Origin: Streptomyces roseus
Lineage (GTDB): Bacteria; Actinomycetota; Actinomycetes; Streptomycetales; Streptomycetaceae
NCBI RefSeq assembly: GCF_001044425.1
Contig: NZ_LFML01000149.1
Location: forward strand, 1 to 64,000
Direction of reading: 5' to 3'
DNA: 64,000 bases
Part shown: piece by piece, positions 1 to 7,565 of the stretch
Layout: the number at the start of each line of letters is the position of its first letter
Numbering within the stretch: the first letter of the stretch is position 1
Made by a program: the position numbers and the translations under genes
Notes under the pieces: model-generated
Database searches by the model: none
What the model saw: the letters and a program-made list of their open reading frames with translations, nothing else
What the model was told of the DNA's origin: nothing

Positions 1-916
1 GGGTGAGCTGCCACTTGGCCTTGGCGAGGAGCTTGAGGGTGGGGTGGTCGTCGGGGAGGCGGAGGGTGCGGCGGTCTTCGAGGGTGGGGGGGAGGCCGAG
101 GGCCTCGGCGGCGGCGGCGGTGAGGACGAGGAGGGGGTCGCCGTCCTTGCCGTTGCGGTGGAGGCGGGGGGAGCGGAGGTTGGCCTCGGGGCCGAGGGCC
201 CAGGCGATCAGGGTGGGGAGGTCGGTGCGGGCCTTGGGGGGGAGGGGGAGGAGGAGGCCCTGGGCGGCGTGGGCCTTGTCGGTGCCGTCGAGGACGACGA
301 GGGGGCCGTTCCCTTCCAGAGGGGTGGGGTGGGGTCCCTGCGGGGCCGTCCCCCTGCCCGTCCCTTCCCGGAACCGGGGCTGCGCCCCGGACCCCGAGGG
401 GGTGCGGCGCGGGGGGCCTGCGGCGCGCGCGGGGGTCGGGGCGTTAACGGCGTTAACGGTCTGGGTCTCCGCCGGGGTGGGGGCTGCGAGCTGAGCTGCG
501 GCGGCCGGGTCCGGGGTGGGAGCGTTAACGGCGTTAAGGGTCCGGGCTTTCGCCGGGGCTGCGGGCGTCGGCGCGGTGGGCTGGTTCGGCGCGGGAGCGT
601 TAACGCCGTTAACGCCGTTAACGGTCGGCTCGGTCGGGGGCGGGGCGTTAACGGCGTTAACGGGGTGGAGGGTGGAGAGGCCTTCCAGGAGGCGGGCGTA
701 GGCGGCGCGCTTCGGGGCACGGGGGGCCGTACGGCCGGTCTCCCAGGACGTGATCGTTTCGCGGCGGACGGACAGGGCCTTGGCGATCTGGTCCTGGCTC
801 AGGCCCGCGGCCTCGCGCAGGCGCTTGCGCTCGTCCGGGTGCGGGAGCGGGTCCTGGGCGGCTTCTTCCAGCAGCGCGTCGACCGCCGCGAAGAGGCTCT
901 CTTGTTCGTCGGGCAT
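1..916 (-). CDS. tap: Telomere-associated protein Tap (N-terminal part, cut by window edge)
   Basis: The reverse strand from an ATG at 916 stays open to the left edge (about 305 codons). The start has a good ribosome site (GGAGG in the leader). The N-terminus (MPDEQESLFAAVDALLEEA) leads into a Cro/XRE-type helix-turn-helix at about residues 30-60 (LREAAGLSQDQIAKAL, then RRETITSWETGR). A long Pro/Ala linker follows, and then a conserved segment with GPLVVLDG and RNGKDGDPLLVLT. This order matches Streptomyces Tap, which binds the telomere 3' overhang and recruits terminal protein Tpg; in known replicons tpg usually follows, here it would lie outside the window. The linker contains in-frame Val-Asn-Ala repeats encoded by the GTTAAC repeat family. 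Family assignment is from remembered sequence similarity; the C-terminal half is not visible. Confidence 0.82.
   Translation of the reverse strand, partial: MPDEQESLFAAVDALLEEAAQDPLPHPDERKRLREAAGLSQDQIAKALSVRRETITSWETGRTAPRAPKRAAYARLLEGLSTLHPVNAVNAPPPTEPTVNGVNGVNAPAPNQPTAPTPAAPAKARTLNAVNAPTPDPAAAAQLAAPTPAETQTVNAVNAPTPARAAGPPRRTPSGSGAQPRFREGTGRGTAPQGPHPTPLEGNGPLVVLDGTDKAHAAQGLLLPLPPKARTDLPTLIAWALGPEANLRSPRLHRNGKDGDPLLVLTAAAAEALGLPPTLEDRRTLRLPDDHPTLKLLAKAKWQLT
443..661. repeat. GTTAAC 9-bp-phased repeats inside tap linker
   Basis: GTTAAC hexamers occur at 443, 452, 524, (533, GTTAAG), 599, 608, 617, 647 and 656. They form groups of two or three with exactly 9 bp between starts (unit GTTAACGSC). 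Because 9 is a multiple of 3, they read as Val-Asn-Ala/Gly repeats in tap. GTTAAC is AT-rich and palindromic, so it is strongly unexpected in DNA of this composition. Confidence 0.9.
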
Positions 917-985
917 TGGTGCTTACCTCCGGGTGCAGCCTAGGTGAACCGCACCGTTGAACGCACATGAAGCGCACGTGGGGGC

Positions 986-1009
986 GTTGACGGCGTTGAC
1001 GGCGTTAAC
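986..1009. repeat. GTTRAC repeats in the tap-parB intergenic region
   Basis: Three units in 9-bp phase (GTTGAC at 986 and 995, GTTAAC at 1004) lie in the 127-bp gap between the tap start and the parB stop. They are the same family as the repeats inside tap and parB. The position would suit a regulatory or centromere site. Confidence 0.8.
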
Positions 1010-1043
1010 GCCCCCGGCGTGGGGTGCCGCATCGGATGCGCGC

Positions 1044-2006
1044 TCAGAGGCGCTGCATCAGGAGTTCCGTGACGGCCTTGAGGTCGTCCGGAGTGAGGTG
1101 GGCCGTCAGGGAGTCCGCGATCGTTTCCGGGGAGTCCGTCGCGATCGTGATCCGGGGGGCGGCCCCGGGAGCGGGGGCGTTAACGGCGTTAACGGTCGGA
1201 CGGGCCGGCGCCGCTGCCGGGGCAGGGGCGGGAGCAGGGGCCGGGGTGTTAACGGCGTTAACGGTCGGCGGGGGAGTGTGCGTGCGCTGGCGCGGCGGGT
1301 TGGGGGAGTGCAGGGTGTCCTCGGCCGCCTCCTCCTGCTGCTCCTGCGGCAGCCGCCCGATCCGGCGGGCCGGCTCGACCTTGAGCTCTCCCGTGTCGAC
1401 CTTCTCCTGGAGGGCCGGGGTGAGGTTCAGGAGGGTCAGGCGCTGGGAGACCCAGGCCGCAGTCTTGCCCAGCCGCTTCGCGACCTGGGCCTGCGAGCCG
1501 TGGACGTCGACGAGCTCCTGGAGGGCGCGGGCCTGGTCCATGGGGGCGACGTCCACGCGGTGGACGTTCGCGATCAGGGCCGACTCCAGGATGTCCGCCG
1601 CGGAGGCGGAGAGGGCGTCGTTCACGTGGATGTGCATGGTCTTGAGGCCGGCCAGCTGGGCCGCCGCCAGGCGGCGGTTGCCGTCGATGACCACGTACGG
1701 AGCCCGGCCCAGGCCGTCGGTCTGGCCCGGGTGGGCCTCCATGAAGGCCATGCGGGTGGCGACCGCGAGGGGCTGGAGCTGGCCGCGGGAGATGAGGGAC
1801 TGGGCCAGCTCGTCGAGCTCGGTGAGGTCCTCGCGGAGGTTGAACGGGTTGTGGGCGAGGGCCTCGATGGGGACCTCGGACGGCGCGGCCATGCCGGAGG
1901 TGGGGGCTCCGGTGGCCTCCGCGATCGCCGCGCGGCGGGGGCTCACCCCCACGGGCTGGGCCCGTGCGAAGGAGGCGGAGACTCCGAGTTTGTCGGCCTT
2001 GCTCAT
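1044..2006 (-). CDS. parB: ParB-family partition protein
   Basis: The protein has 320 residues. An N-terminal ParB/Srx nuclease-like domain lies at about residues 40-130, with the signature VVIDGNRRLAAAQLAG in place of the classical GERRxRA box. A KorB-type helix-turn-helix follows (QVAKRLGKTAAWVSQRL, about 155-172). A low-complexity Pro/Ala linker carries Val-Asn repeats, and a short C-terminal dimerisation-like segment ends the protein. The ATG at 2006 is chosen because it overlaps the parA stop (ATGA), as expected for a coupled parAB operon; a longer reading from 2156 would overlap parA extensively. The protein should bind centromere-like sites and load on DNA for segregation. It is plasmid-type, since the linker and spacing differ from the chromosomal Streptomyces ParB. 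Confidence 0.9.
   Translation of the reverse strand: MSKADKLGVSASFARAQPVGVSPRRAAIAEATGAPTSGMAAPSEVPIEALAHNPFNLREDLTELDELAQSLISRGQLQPLAVATRMAFMEAHPGQTDGLGRAPYVVIDGNRRLAAAQLAGLKTMHIHVNDALSASAADILESALIANVHRVDVAPMDQARALQELVDVHGSQAQVAKRLGKTAAWVSQRLTLLNLTPALQEKVDTGELKVEPARRIGRLPQEQQEEAAEDTLHSPNPPRQRTHTPPPTVNAVNTPAPAPAPAPAAAPARPTVNAVNAPAPGAAPRITIATDSPETIADSLTAHLTPDDLKAVTELLMQRL
1179..1262. repeat. GTTAAC repeats inside parB linker
   Basis: GTTAAC starts at 1179, 1188, 1248 and 1257, two pairs in 9-bp phase. They encode Val-Asn pairs in the linker between the ParB DNA-binding and dimerisation regions. Confidence 0.9.
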
Positions 2007-3265
2007 GAGATCTCCCTGGCGAGGGCGCGCAGCGCGATGGCCTGGTCGCCCTTGGGTGAGTAGACGAACAGGGGCTGCTTCACGCGGACGGCCTCGCGCT
2101 GTTCCTTGAGGTCGGGTACGACGGCGACGACGCGCGGATCCTTTATGTCCATCCATGCCTGGAGCGACGAGGTCGCGATGTAGCCGCGGCGGCCGTCGTA
2201 GAGGTTGACGACGAGACCCAGGTAGTCGATGTCGAGGCTGAGGTCGTCGCGCAGGTCGTTGATCTGCGAGGTGAGGAGGTCGTACGCGTCGGCCGACGAG
2301 TCCTCGGCCTGTACGACGATCAGCGCGCCGGAGGCGCCCGGCTGCTCGGTGTCGCGGCGGCGCCCGTAGTAGATGGCGGCGTCCATGCTGAGGCCCAGGC
2401 TGGGCGGGCAGTCGATGAGGATGACGTCGTACTCGGACTCGACGGGGGACAGCGCCCGTTCCAGGGCGGCCTCGCGGGCGCGGACCGTGGAGAGGCGGAC
2501 GTCGAGGAGGAAGGCGTCCGTGCAGGCGGGCAGGAGGTGGAGGCGGTTGCCGAAACGCTGGTCCGGGACGGGGACGATCAGGTCGGCGAGCGGGCCCTTG
2601 GCCTCGCCCGCCATGTGGCAGGTGAGGCTGTCGCCGCCGATGGGCAGCGGCTGCTGGCCGAGCTGCTTGGTGAGGTGGCCCTGGGGGTCGAAGTCGATGA
2701 GCAGGACGCGCATGCCGAGGCCCGGCAGGTCTTCGAGGTCCAGGGGGGAGGACGTTTCAGGCTCCCCGTCGGCGGTGCCCTCCTCGGACGCGGCGCGGGC
2801 CAGCTGGCGGGCGATGCGGACCGGGTGGAGGCTGTCCGGGTCCTCGGCGAGGGCCTCGGCGGTGCCGGCGGTGATGGCGGTCTTGCCGACGCCGCCCTTC
2901 TGGTTGCACACGACGATGCGGCGGACGACGGAGGGCCGCTTGACGGTGGGCGCCGGGTTCATCTCGAGCCAGAGGCGGACGGCCTGGGCGAGCCCCTGGA
3001 TGAGGGAGACGCCGCGGTCCTTGGAGTCGGCGCGGAAGGACTCCCACTGGCCGGCGGGGAGCCAGGTGGAGAACGATTCGGCACCCGAGGTGTCGACGGG
3101 GGAGGGGGCGGAGGCGAGGGCGCTCCAGTGGGAGATTCCCTGGTGGACGGCGTCCTGGATGTCGACCCGCAGTTGGGCGGTGCGGATTTTCAACTCCTGG
3201 CGGAGCCACGGGGGGAGCTTGGAGACGACCTTCTCTCGGTCGCTCTGAGACGAGGGCGAAGTCAT
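2003..3265 (-). CDS. parA: ParA-family partition ATPase
   Basis: The protein has 420 residues. A roughly 130-residue N-terminal extension is followed by a deviant Walker A motif (NQKGGVGKTAITAG), a Walker A' strand (RVLLIDFDPQGHLTKQLG) and a Walker B strand (YDVILIDCPPSLGLSMD). These mark a ParA/MinD ATPase that moves ParB-DNA complexes by ATP-dependent binding to the nucleoid. The extension is typical of type Ia plasmid ParA proteins, in which it binds the operator and autoregulates. The ATG at 3265 is preferred over an upstream GTG because upstream sequence contains the likely promoter and a hairpin. An insertion between the A and A' motifs (about 40 residues) is present. It is the first gene of parAB. 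Confidence 0.92.
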   Translation of the reverse strand: MTSPSSQSDREKVVSKLPPWLRQELKIRTAQLRVDIQDAVHQGISHWSALASAPSPVDTSGAESFSTWLPAGQWESFRADSKDRGVSLIQGLAQAVRLWLEMNPAPTVKRPSVVRRIVVCNQKGGVGKTAITAGTAEALAEDPDSLHPVRIARQLARAASEEGTADGEPETSSPLDLEDLPGLGMRVLLIDFDPQGHLTKQLGQQPLPIGGDSLTCHMAGEAKGPLADLIVPVPDQRFGNRLHLLPACTDAFLLDVRLSTVRAREAALERALSPVESEYDVILIDCPPSLGLSMDAAIYYGRRRDTEQPGASGALIVVQAEDSSADAYDLLTSQINDLRDDLSLDIDYLGLVVNLYDGRRGYIATSSLQAWMDIKDPRVVAVVPDLKEQREAVRVKQPLFVYSPKGDQAIALRALAREIS

Positions 3266-3274
3266 GAGAGGGAC

Positions 3275-3326
3275 TTTACTAACGTTCGCGGGCCGATGTG
3301 CGCGCCACGCTTGGGTTTTGCTAACG
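3275..3326 (-). promoter_or_regulatory. Paired operator-like repeats upstream of parA
   Basis: Two copies of CGTTAGYAAA (reverse strand) lie at 3275-3284 and 3317-3326, 42 bp apart, close to four helical turns. They sit 10-61 bp upstream of the parA start. The arrangement suits binding by a dimeric autoregulator such as ParA or ParB, or overlapping promoter elements. This is inference from position only. Confidence 0.5.
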
Positions 3327-3368
3327 AAATGGCTCCAGAGGCGGCATGAGGGACTCCGGGAACGCCGC

Positions 3369-3435
3369 AGGGCGGCCTCGCACACGCCGTAGCGAGCACC
3401 CCCGTGGTTCACCACGGCGTGTGCGAGGCCGCCCT
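3369..3435. terminator. Perfect 22-bp inverted repeat (hairpin) between tetR and parA
   Basis: The arms 3369-3390 and 3414-3435 are perfectly complementary over 22 bp, with a 23-nt loop. The element lies just past the tetR stop (3446) and before the parA promoter. It lacks a U tract, as is common for Streptomyces terminators. A terminator protecting parA from tetR read-through is the simplest reading; a protein-binding dyad is the alternative. Confidence 0.65.
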
Positions 3436-3445
3436 GTACGCGCAG

Positions 3446-4123
3446 TCAGCCGACCGCCACCGCCACGGAGTCGGGGGTGGTGGTCAGCCCGAGTTCGGCC
3501 CGGCAGGCGGGCGAGCCGGCCGGGTCGAAGCGGGGGAGACGGTCGGCGGGGACGATGCCCGGGAGGAGGAAGTTCCACAGGTCGACGATCCGCGTGTGCA
3601 GGTCGCCACGGCCGGTGCGGACGTGCGAGGTGACCTGGATCCCGGTGAACGAGCCGACGAGGAACGTCGAGAGGTCGTACAGGTCGAGCGACGGGAGGAC
3701 GTCGCCGCGGTCCTGGGCCGGCTTCAGGCAGCCGAAGGCGGTGTCGATCCAGGTGTTGTACGGGGTGGGGTCCGGGTTGGTGAAGGAGCCGAACTCGAGG
3801 ACGAGCCGGATGGCGGCCCGGATGCGGACGCTGGAGCGCAGTCCGTGTGCCATCTGGTGCGTCAGGTCGATGACCGTCTGGAGGCCGGGCTCCTCGATCG
3901 CGGGGACGCCTTCGGAGACCTGGAACTGCTCGTCCATCAGGGTGCGGGCGAGCGCTTCCTTGGACTGGAAGTGGAAGTAGAGGGCGCCCTTGGTGACTCC
4001 GGCGTGCTTGACCACGTCACTGAGGCTGGCGGCGCCGAAGCCGAAGCGGTCGAAGGCGATGGCCGCCCCGTCGAGGATCGATTGCCTGGTGATCTCGGCA
4101 CGTTCCTGCCGGGCCCTTGCCAT
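3446..4123 (-). CDS. TetR-family regulator, ArpA/ScbR-like
   Basis: The protein has 225 residues. The N-terminal helix-turn-helix (about residues 13-55) has the sequence pattern of GBL receptors (SDVVKHAGVTKGALYFHFQSK). The ligand-binding half contains VIDLTHQMAHGL and ends with LLPGIVPADRLP, also typical of that family. Such proteins repress targets until a butyrolactone or an antibiotic ligand binds. The start is the ATG at 4123. It stands alone between parAB and the antiporter, 18 kb from the afsA gene, so it may be a pseudo-receptor. No convincing ARE was found in its own 292-bp upstream region. Confidence 0.85.
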   Translation of the reverse strand: MARARQERAEITRQSILDGAAIAFDRFGFGAASLSDVVKHAGVTKGALYFHFQSKEALARTLMDEQFQVSEGVPAIEEPGLQTVIDLTHQMAHGLRSSVRIRAAIRLVLEFGSFTNPDPTPYNTWIDTAFGCLKPAQDRGDVLPSLDLYDLSTFLVGSFTGIQVTSHVRTGRGDLHTRIVDLWNFLLPGIVPADRLPRFDPAGSPACRAELGLTTTPDSVAVAVG

Positions 4124-4328
4124 GTGGGGATCTCCTGGTGCGTTGGCGCTCGCCGCTTGCCGGTTGCCGTCGGCGGTGTGTGGGTCCCGGACCTACTGCT
4201 GCTGCGGCGGCTCTGCGGCGGCGGCCAAGACTCGTACAAGGTTCAATCTAGTCGGGTGGTGCCGAAGAAAACCAGCCGACAAGTACTTTTAACTGACGGG
4301 CGACTGACGGTGTGTGGGGGCCGAGGAC

Positions 4329-4352
4329 GTTAACGGCGTTAACGCCGTTAAC
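4329..4352. repeat. GTTAAC triple repeat upstream of antiporter gene
   Basis: GTTAAC occurs at 4329, 4338 and 4347 in 9-bp phase. It lies in the 292-bp gap between the divergent tetR and antiporter genes, which otherwise holds no recognisable gene. Confidence 0.9.
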
Positions 4353-4415
4353 GGTCGGACCCCGGGAAGTGTGGGGCGGTTGTTTGCCGGAGCGGGGCTT
4401 CGGCGGAAGCCTGTG

Positions 4416-5732
4416 ATGGTGGGAGCGTCGCGCGATCCGCTCGAAGCCGTGCTGGTGGCCGTACCCGTCGTCGTCCTCGCCTGCGGCGTGGCCGCAGCCC
4501 TGATGCGCAGGCTCGGGCAGACGGCCGTGGTCGGGGAGATCCTGGTGGGGATCCTGCTCGGGCCCTCGTTGCTCGGGTGGCTCTGGCCCGCGGTGAGCCG
4601 GTGGCTGCTGCCGGGCGAGGTCCTGCCGTACCTGGGGGTTCTGGGGAACCTGGGGCTGCTGGTCTTCATGTTCCTGATCGGCCTGGAGCTCGACCCCGGG
4701 CTGCTGCGGGGGCGGGGGCGGGCCGTGGCGGTGGTGAGTCAGGCGAGCGTGTGGATCCCGCTGGGGCTCGGGAGCCTGTTGGCGCTGGCGATGTACGGGA
4801 GGCTGGCGCCGGAGGGGGTGGGACGCGCCGAGTTCGTGCTGTTCGTCGCCGTCGCGATGAGCGTGACCGCCTTCCCCGTGCTGGCGCGGATCCTGAAGGA
4901 CCAGGGGCTGTACGGGACGCCTGTGGGGGCTCTGGCGATGGCGTGCGCGGCGGTGGCGGACGTGGTGGCGTGGTGCCTGCTGGCGTTGGTGGTGGCCCTG
5001 GCGCAGCCGCGGGGGAGCGGGGGCGCGGGCGGGGGAGGGGTAGGGGAAGGGGCCGGGTGGGGGATCGCCGGGATGGGGGCCTTGGCCGCGGTGTTCCTGG
5101 CGGGGATGTGGTGGGGGGTGCGGCCCGTGCTCGCGTGGGGGGTGAAGCGGTGGGCTTCCGAGGGGGAACCGGGTGCCGGGATGGTGGTCGGTCTGTGCAG
5201 CGGGCTCTGCCTGTCGGCGTACGCGACCGACGCGATGGGGGTCCACGCGCTGTTCGGAGCCTTCGTGTTCGGGGCGGTGGTGCCGAGGACGGAGGGGGTC
5301 GAGGCGGCGGCGGAGCGGCTGCGGGCGTTCGCGGTGCCGGTGCTGCTGCCGTTGTTCTTCGTCGGGAGCGGGCTCAAGACGGACGTGGGGCTGCTGGGGG
5401 GCGGCGCCGCGTGGATGTGGGCGGCGGCGGTGCTGGCCGTCGCGGTCGCCGGGAAGTGGGGCGGCGGTGCCGGGGCCGCGCTGCTGGCGGGGCAGCCGGT
5501 ACGGGACGCGGTGACGCTGGGGGCGCTGATGAACTGCCGCGGGGTGACGGAGCTGGTGGTGCTGAACGTGGGGCTCGGGCTCGGGGTGATCGGGCCGGAA
5601 CTGTTCACGGCGCTGGTGCTGATGGCCTTGGTGACGACGGCGGTGACGGGCCCCGTCGTACGAGCCCTGCGGGGGCGGGCACGGGAGGGGGCCGGGGGCG
5701 GTACGGCCGCTCCGGTCGGCCCGGGGCGTTAA
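4416..5732 (+). CDS. CPA2-family cation:proton antiporter (KefB/NapA-like)
   Basis: The protein has 438 residues and 11-13 hydrophobic segments across its whole length. It matches the Na+/H+ exchanger domain: GEILVGILLGPSLLG near residue 36, FMFLIGLELDP near 85, and VAMSVTAFPVLARIL near 145. It should exchange Na+ or K+ for protons in the cytoplasmic membrane. No TrkA/RCK C-terminal domain is present. The ATG at 4416 is chosen because GGAAG lies 7 nt upstream and the hydrophobic domain begins directly; an earlier in-frame GTG would include the GTTAAC repeats. The stop codon (TAA, 5730-5732) is itself part of the first unit of the downstream GTTAAC cluster, a rare TAA stop in this DNA. Confidence 0.88.
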   Translation: MVGASRDPLEAVLVAVPVVVLACGVAAALMRRLGQTAVVGEILVGILLGPSLLGWLWPAVSRWLLPGEVLPYLGVLGNLGLLVFMFLIGLELDPGLLRGRGRAVAVVSQASVWIPLGLGSLLALAMYGRLAPEGVGRAEFVLFVAVAMSVTAFPVLARILKDQGLYGTPVGALAMACAAVADVVAWCLLALVVALAQPRGSGGAGGGGVGEGAGWGIAGMGALAAVFLAGMWWGVRPVLAWGVKRWASEGEPGAGMVVGLCSGLCLSAYATDAMGVHALFGAFVFGAVVPRTEGVEAAAERLRAFAVPVLLPLFFVGSGLKTDVGLLGGGAAWMWAAAVLAVAVAGKWGGGAGAALLAGQPVRDAVTLGALMNCRGVTELVVLNVGLGLGVIGPELFTALVLMALVTTAVTGPVVRALRGRAREGAGGGTAAPVGPGR

Positions 5733-5963
5733 CGCCGTTAATGGTCACGGCTTCTTGGGGTGTCGGGCGTTAACGCCGTTAATGGTCACTGGCTCCGGGT
5801 GGCATAGGGCGCCAACGGCGTTAACGGCGTTAACGGTCAGCGCCTCTGGAGCCGCCGGGCGTTAACGCCGTTAATGATCCACTGGGATGGATCCCGCGTG
5901 GGCGGCGCCGTGGTCCGCCGCCGGACGGGGCGGTCCGGCGTTAACGGCGTTAACGGCGTTAAC
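5728..5963. repeat. GTTAAC repeat cluster between antiporter and DinB genes
   Basis: Units begin at 5728, 5737, 5769, 5778, (5811 degenerate), 5820, 5829, 5861, 5870, 5940, 5949 and 5958. Pairs or triplets are in 9-bp phase; several second units read GTTAAT. This 286-bp gap holds no gene and is the densest non-coding patch of the family. Confidence 0.9.
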
Positions 5964-6018
5964 GGTCCGGGATGTGGAATGGGCGGCGGGGGAGGCGGGC
6001 GGCTGTGATCATCGGGTG

Positions 6019-6525
6019 ATGATCGATGAACAGCGGACCCGGCCCGTGCTGGTGGGCGATGAGCGGGCCACCCTGACCAGCATGCTCCAGCGGCAGCGGG
6101 ACACCTTGATGATGAAGTGCGCGGGGCTGACCGACGAGCAGCTGCGGCGCAAGGCGGTCGCGCCGTCCGGGCTGAGTCTCATCGGGCTGGTGCGCCACCT
6201 GGCGGAGGTGGAGCGGGGGTGGTTCCGCAACGTCCTGAACGACGAGGACGTACGCGGCTATTTCCCGCAGAATCCGGCCGGGGAGTGGACGGCGTTTCAC
6301 GTCGAGGACGCCGACCCGGCGGAGGCGTTCAGGATCTGGGAGGACACGTGTGCGCGGTCCCGGGCGATCGTGGACGCCGCCGAGTCGCTCGACGTGACGG
6401 GGCGGTACGGCGAGGAGGAGTACTCGCTGCACTACATCCTGGCCCACATGATCGAGGAGTACGCCCGGCACAACGGGCACGCGGACCTGCTGCGCGAGGC
6501 GATCGACGGGGCGACCGGGGAGTAG
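6019..6525 (+). CDS. DinB-like (DUF664) four-helix protein
   Basis: The protein has 168 residues. It begins MIDEQRTRPVLVGDERATLTSMLQ and contains SLIGLVRHLAEVERGWFRNV (about residues 52-71) and HYILAHMIEEYARHNGHADLLREAIDG near the C-terminus. These carry the three spaced His residues of the DinB/DUF664 superfamily, a metal-binding four-helix bundle that includes thiol-dependent transferases. The ATG at 6019 directly precedes the conserved domain; upstream in-frame sequence is GTTAAC-repeat DNA. The substrate cannot be inferred. Confidence 0.85.
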   Translation: MIDEQRTRPVLVGDERATLTSMLQRQRDTLMMKCAGLTDEQLRRKAVAPSGLSLIGLVRHLAEVERGWFRNVLNDEDVRGYFPQNPAGEWTAFHVEDADPAEAFRIWEDTCARSRAIVDAAESLDVTGRYGEEEYSLHYILAHMIEEYARHNGHADLLREAIDGATGE

Positions 6526-6538
6526 CCGCCGCCGCGTC

Positions 6539-7093
6539 TCACGGGAGGTGCGGGGCGCTCGCGCCGTCCAGGGCGTTGAGGGCTGCCGGCCAGGGGAAGT
6601 GGGGCGGGGAGTCGGGGCCGACCGGCCCGGGGACGAAGCCCCCCTCGCCGTGGAGGACGGAGACTCCGGCGGCGCGCAGGGTGGCCAGGGACTGGTCGAA
6701 CTGCGGGTGGGCGGCGAGGGCGGCGTTCGTGCAGGGCATGGTGACGACGGGGGTGCCCTTGCCGATCGCCTCGGCGGCGACGCCCACGGCGAAGCGATCG
6801 GTGAGGCCGAGGGCCCAGGCGTTGAGGGAGTTGAAGGTAGCCGGGGCGAAGAGCAGGGCGTCGGCGGGCGGCCACACGTCCGGCTCCCCGGGGAGTTTGT
6901 ACTGCCAGCGCACCGGGTGCCCGGTCAGGGCTGCCAGGCCGTCGAGGCTTCCGGCGACCCAGTGCGCGGCGGTGGGTGTGAGGCCGAGGCAGACGTCCCA
7001 GCCGCGGGACTGGGCGTCCTCGATCACGTGGGCCACGTCGAAAACGGGCGGGGCGGCGGAGCAGAGCAGGTAGAGAGTCCTCGTGGGGGTCAT
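6539..7093 (-). CDS. Flavoprotein (HFCD/Dfp-like fold)
   Basis: The protein has 184 residues with the pattern of the flavoprotein domain family (LYLLCSAAPPVFDVAHVIEDAQSRGWDVCLGLTP at the start, PADALLFAPATFNSLNAWALG near residue 80, GTPVVTMPCTNAALAAHP near 115). This homo-oligomeric FMN-binding fold is shared with PPC decarboxylase and EpiD. The exact reaction is unknown. It is convergent with the DinB gene (13-bp gap) and divergent from the DUF4287 gene. Confidence 0.8.
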   Translation of the reverse strand: MTPTRTLYLLCSAAPPVFDVAHVIEDAQSRGWDVCLGLTPTAAHWVAGSLDGLAALTGHPVRWQYKLPGEPDVWPPADALLFAPATFNSLNAWALGLTDRFAVGVAAEAIGKGTPVVTMPCTNAALAAHPQFDQSLATLRAAGVSVLHGEGGFVPGPVGPDSPPHFPWPAALNALDGASAPHLP

Positions 7094-7271
7094 ACCGACA
7101 TGTGATCACATTGCTTGATCTCGTCCCTAGTTGAGGGAGGGCGATCGGCCACTTCGGACGAAGCCTGCCCCGTTTCCTGTCGACTTGGCGAGGGAGCCGA
7201 TGAGTTTCGGGTGCGGGCGGCGTCTACCTTTCGACAGAGGACGGCAGTCGGTACGACAGGAGAACGCGGAG

Positions 7272-7487
7272 ATGAGCGAGCCGGTGAAGGGCCCCGCCAG
7301 TTACTTCCCTTCGATCGAGAAGAAGTACGGGCGCCCCGTCACGGAGTGGAAGGACCTGATCCGGTCCTCGCCGCTGACCAAGCACATGGAACTGGTCTCC
7401 TGGCTCAAGGCTGAGCACGGACTGGGTCACGGGCACGCCAACGCCCTCGTCGCCCACACCCTGAAGGAGGACGCGGGGTCGGCCTGA
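7272..7487 (+). CDS. DUF4287 small protein
   Basis: This 71-residue protein (MSEPVKGPASYFPSIEKKYG, then KHMELVSWLKAEHGLGHGHANALVAHTLKED) matches the DUF4287 domain, common in actinobacteria and of unknown function. The ATG at 7272 follows an AGGAG site. The chain is short and without membrane segments. Confidence 0.85.
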   Translation: MSEPVKGPASYFPSIEKKYGRPVTEWKDLIRSSPLTKHMELVSWLKAEHGLGHGHANALVAHTLKEDAGSA

Positions 7488-7565
7488 GCCGCGCGTGGAC
7501 GCTCGCGTATGGAGTTGAGCTCCTCGGCGATGTCGCGCCTCGTCCGGGCGGGCTTGACTTGAGCC

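Noticed and set aside
44-943. Long open frames on the plus strand opposite tap, rich in Gly and Val
   Set aside because: They mirror the GC-biased codon pattern of tap on the other strand and match no family; the tap frame has HTH and Tap-like motifs.
4255-4290. ARE-like operator before the first TetR gene (AAACCA near 4269)
   Set aside because: The second half-site after 6 bp does not fit CNGTTT.
441-5963. CRISPR array as explanation of the GTTAAC repeats
   Set aside because: Units are 9 bp, in pairs or triplets, lie within genes and have no regular unique spacers or cas genes.
1-6000. Canonical chromosomal parS (GTTTCACGTGAAAC)
   Set aside because: No such site was found near parAB, which favours a plasmid-type partition system.
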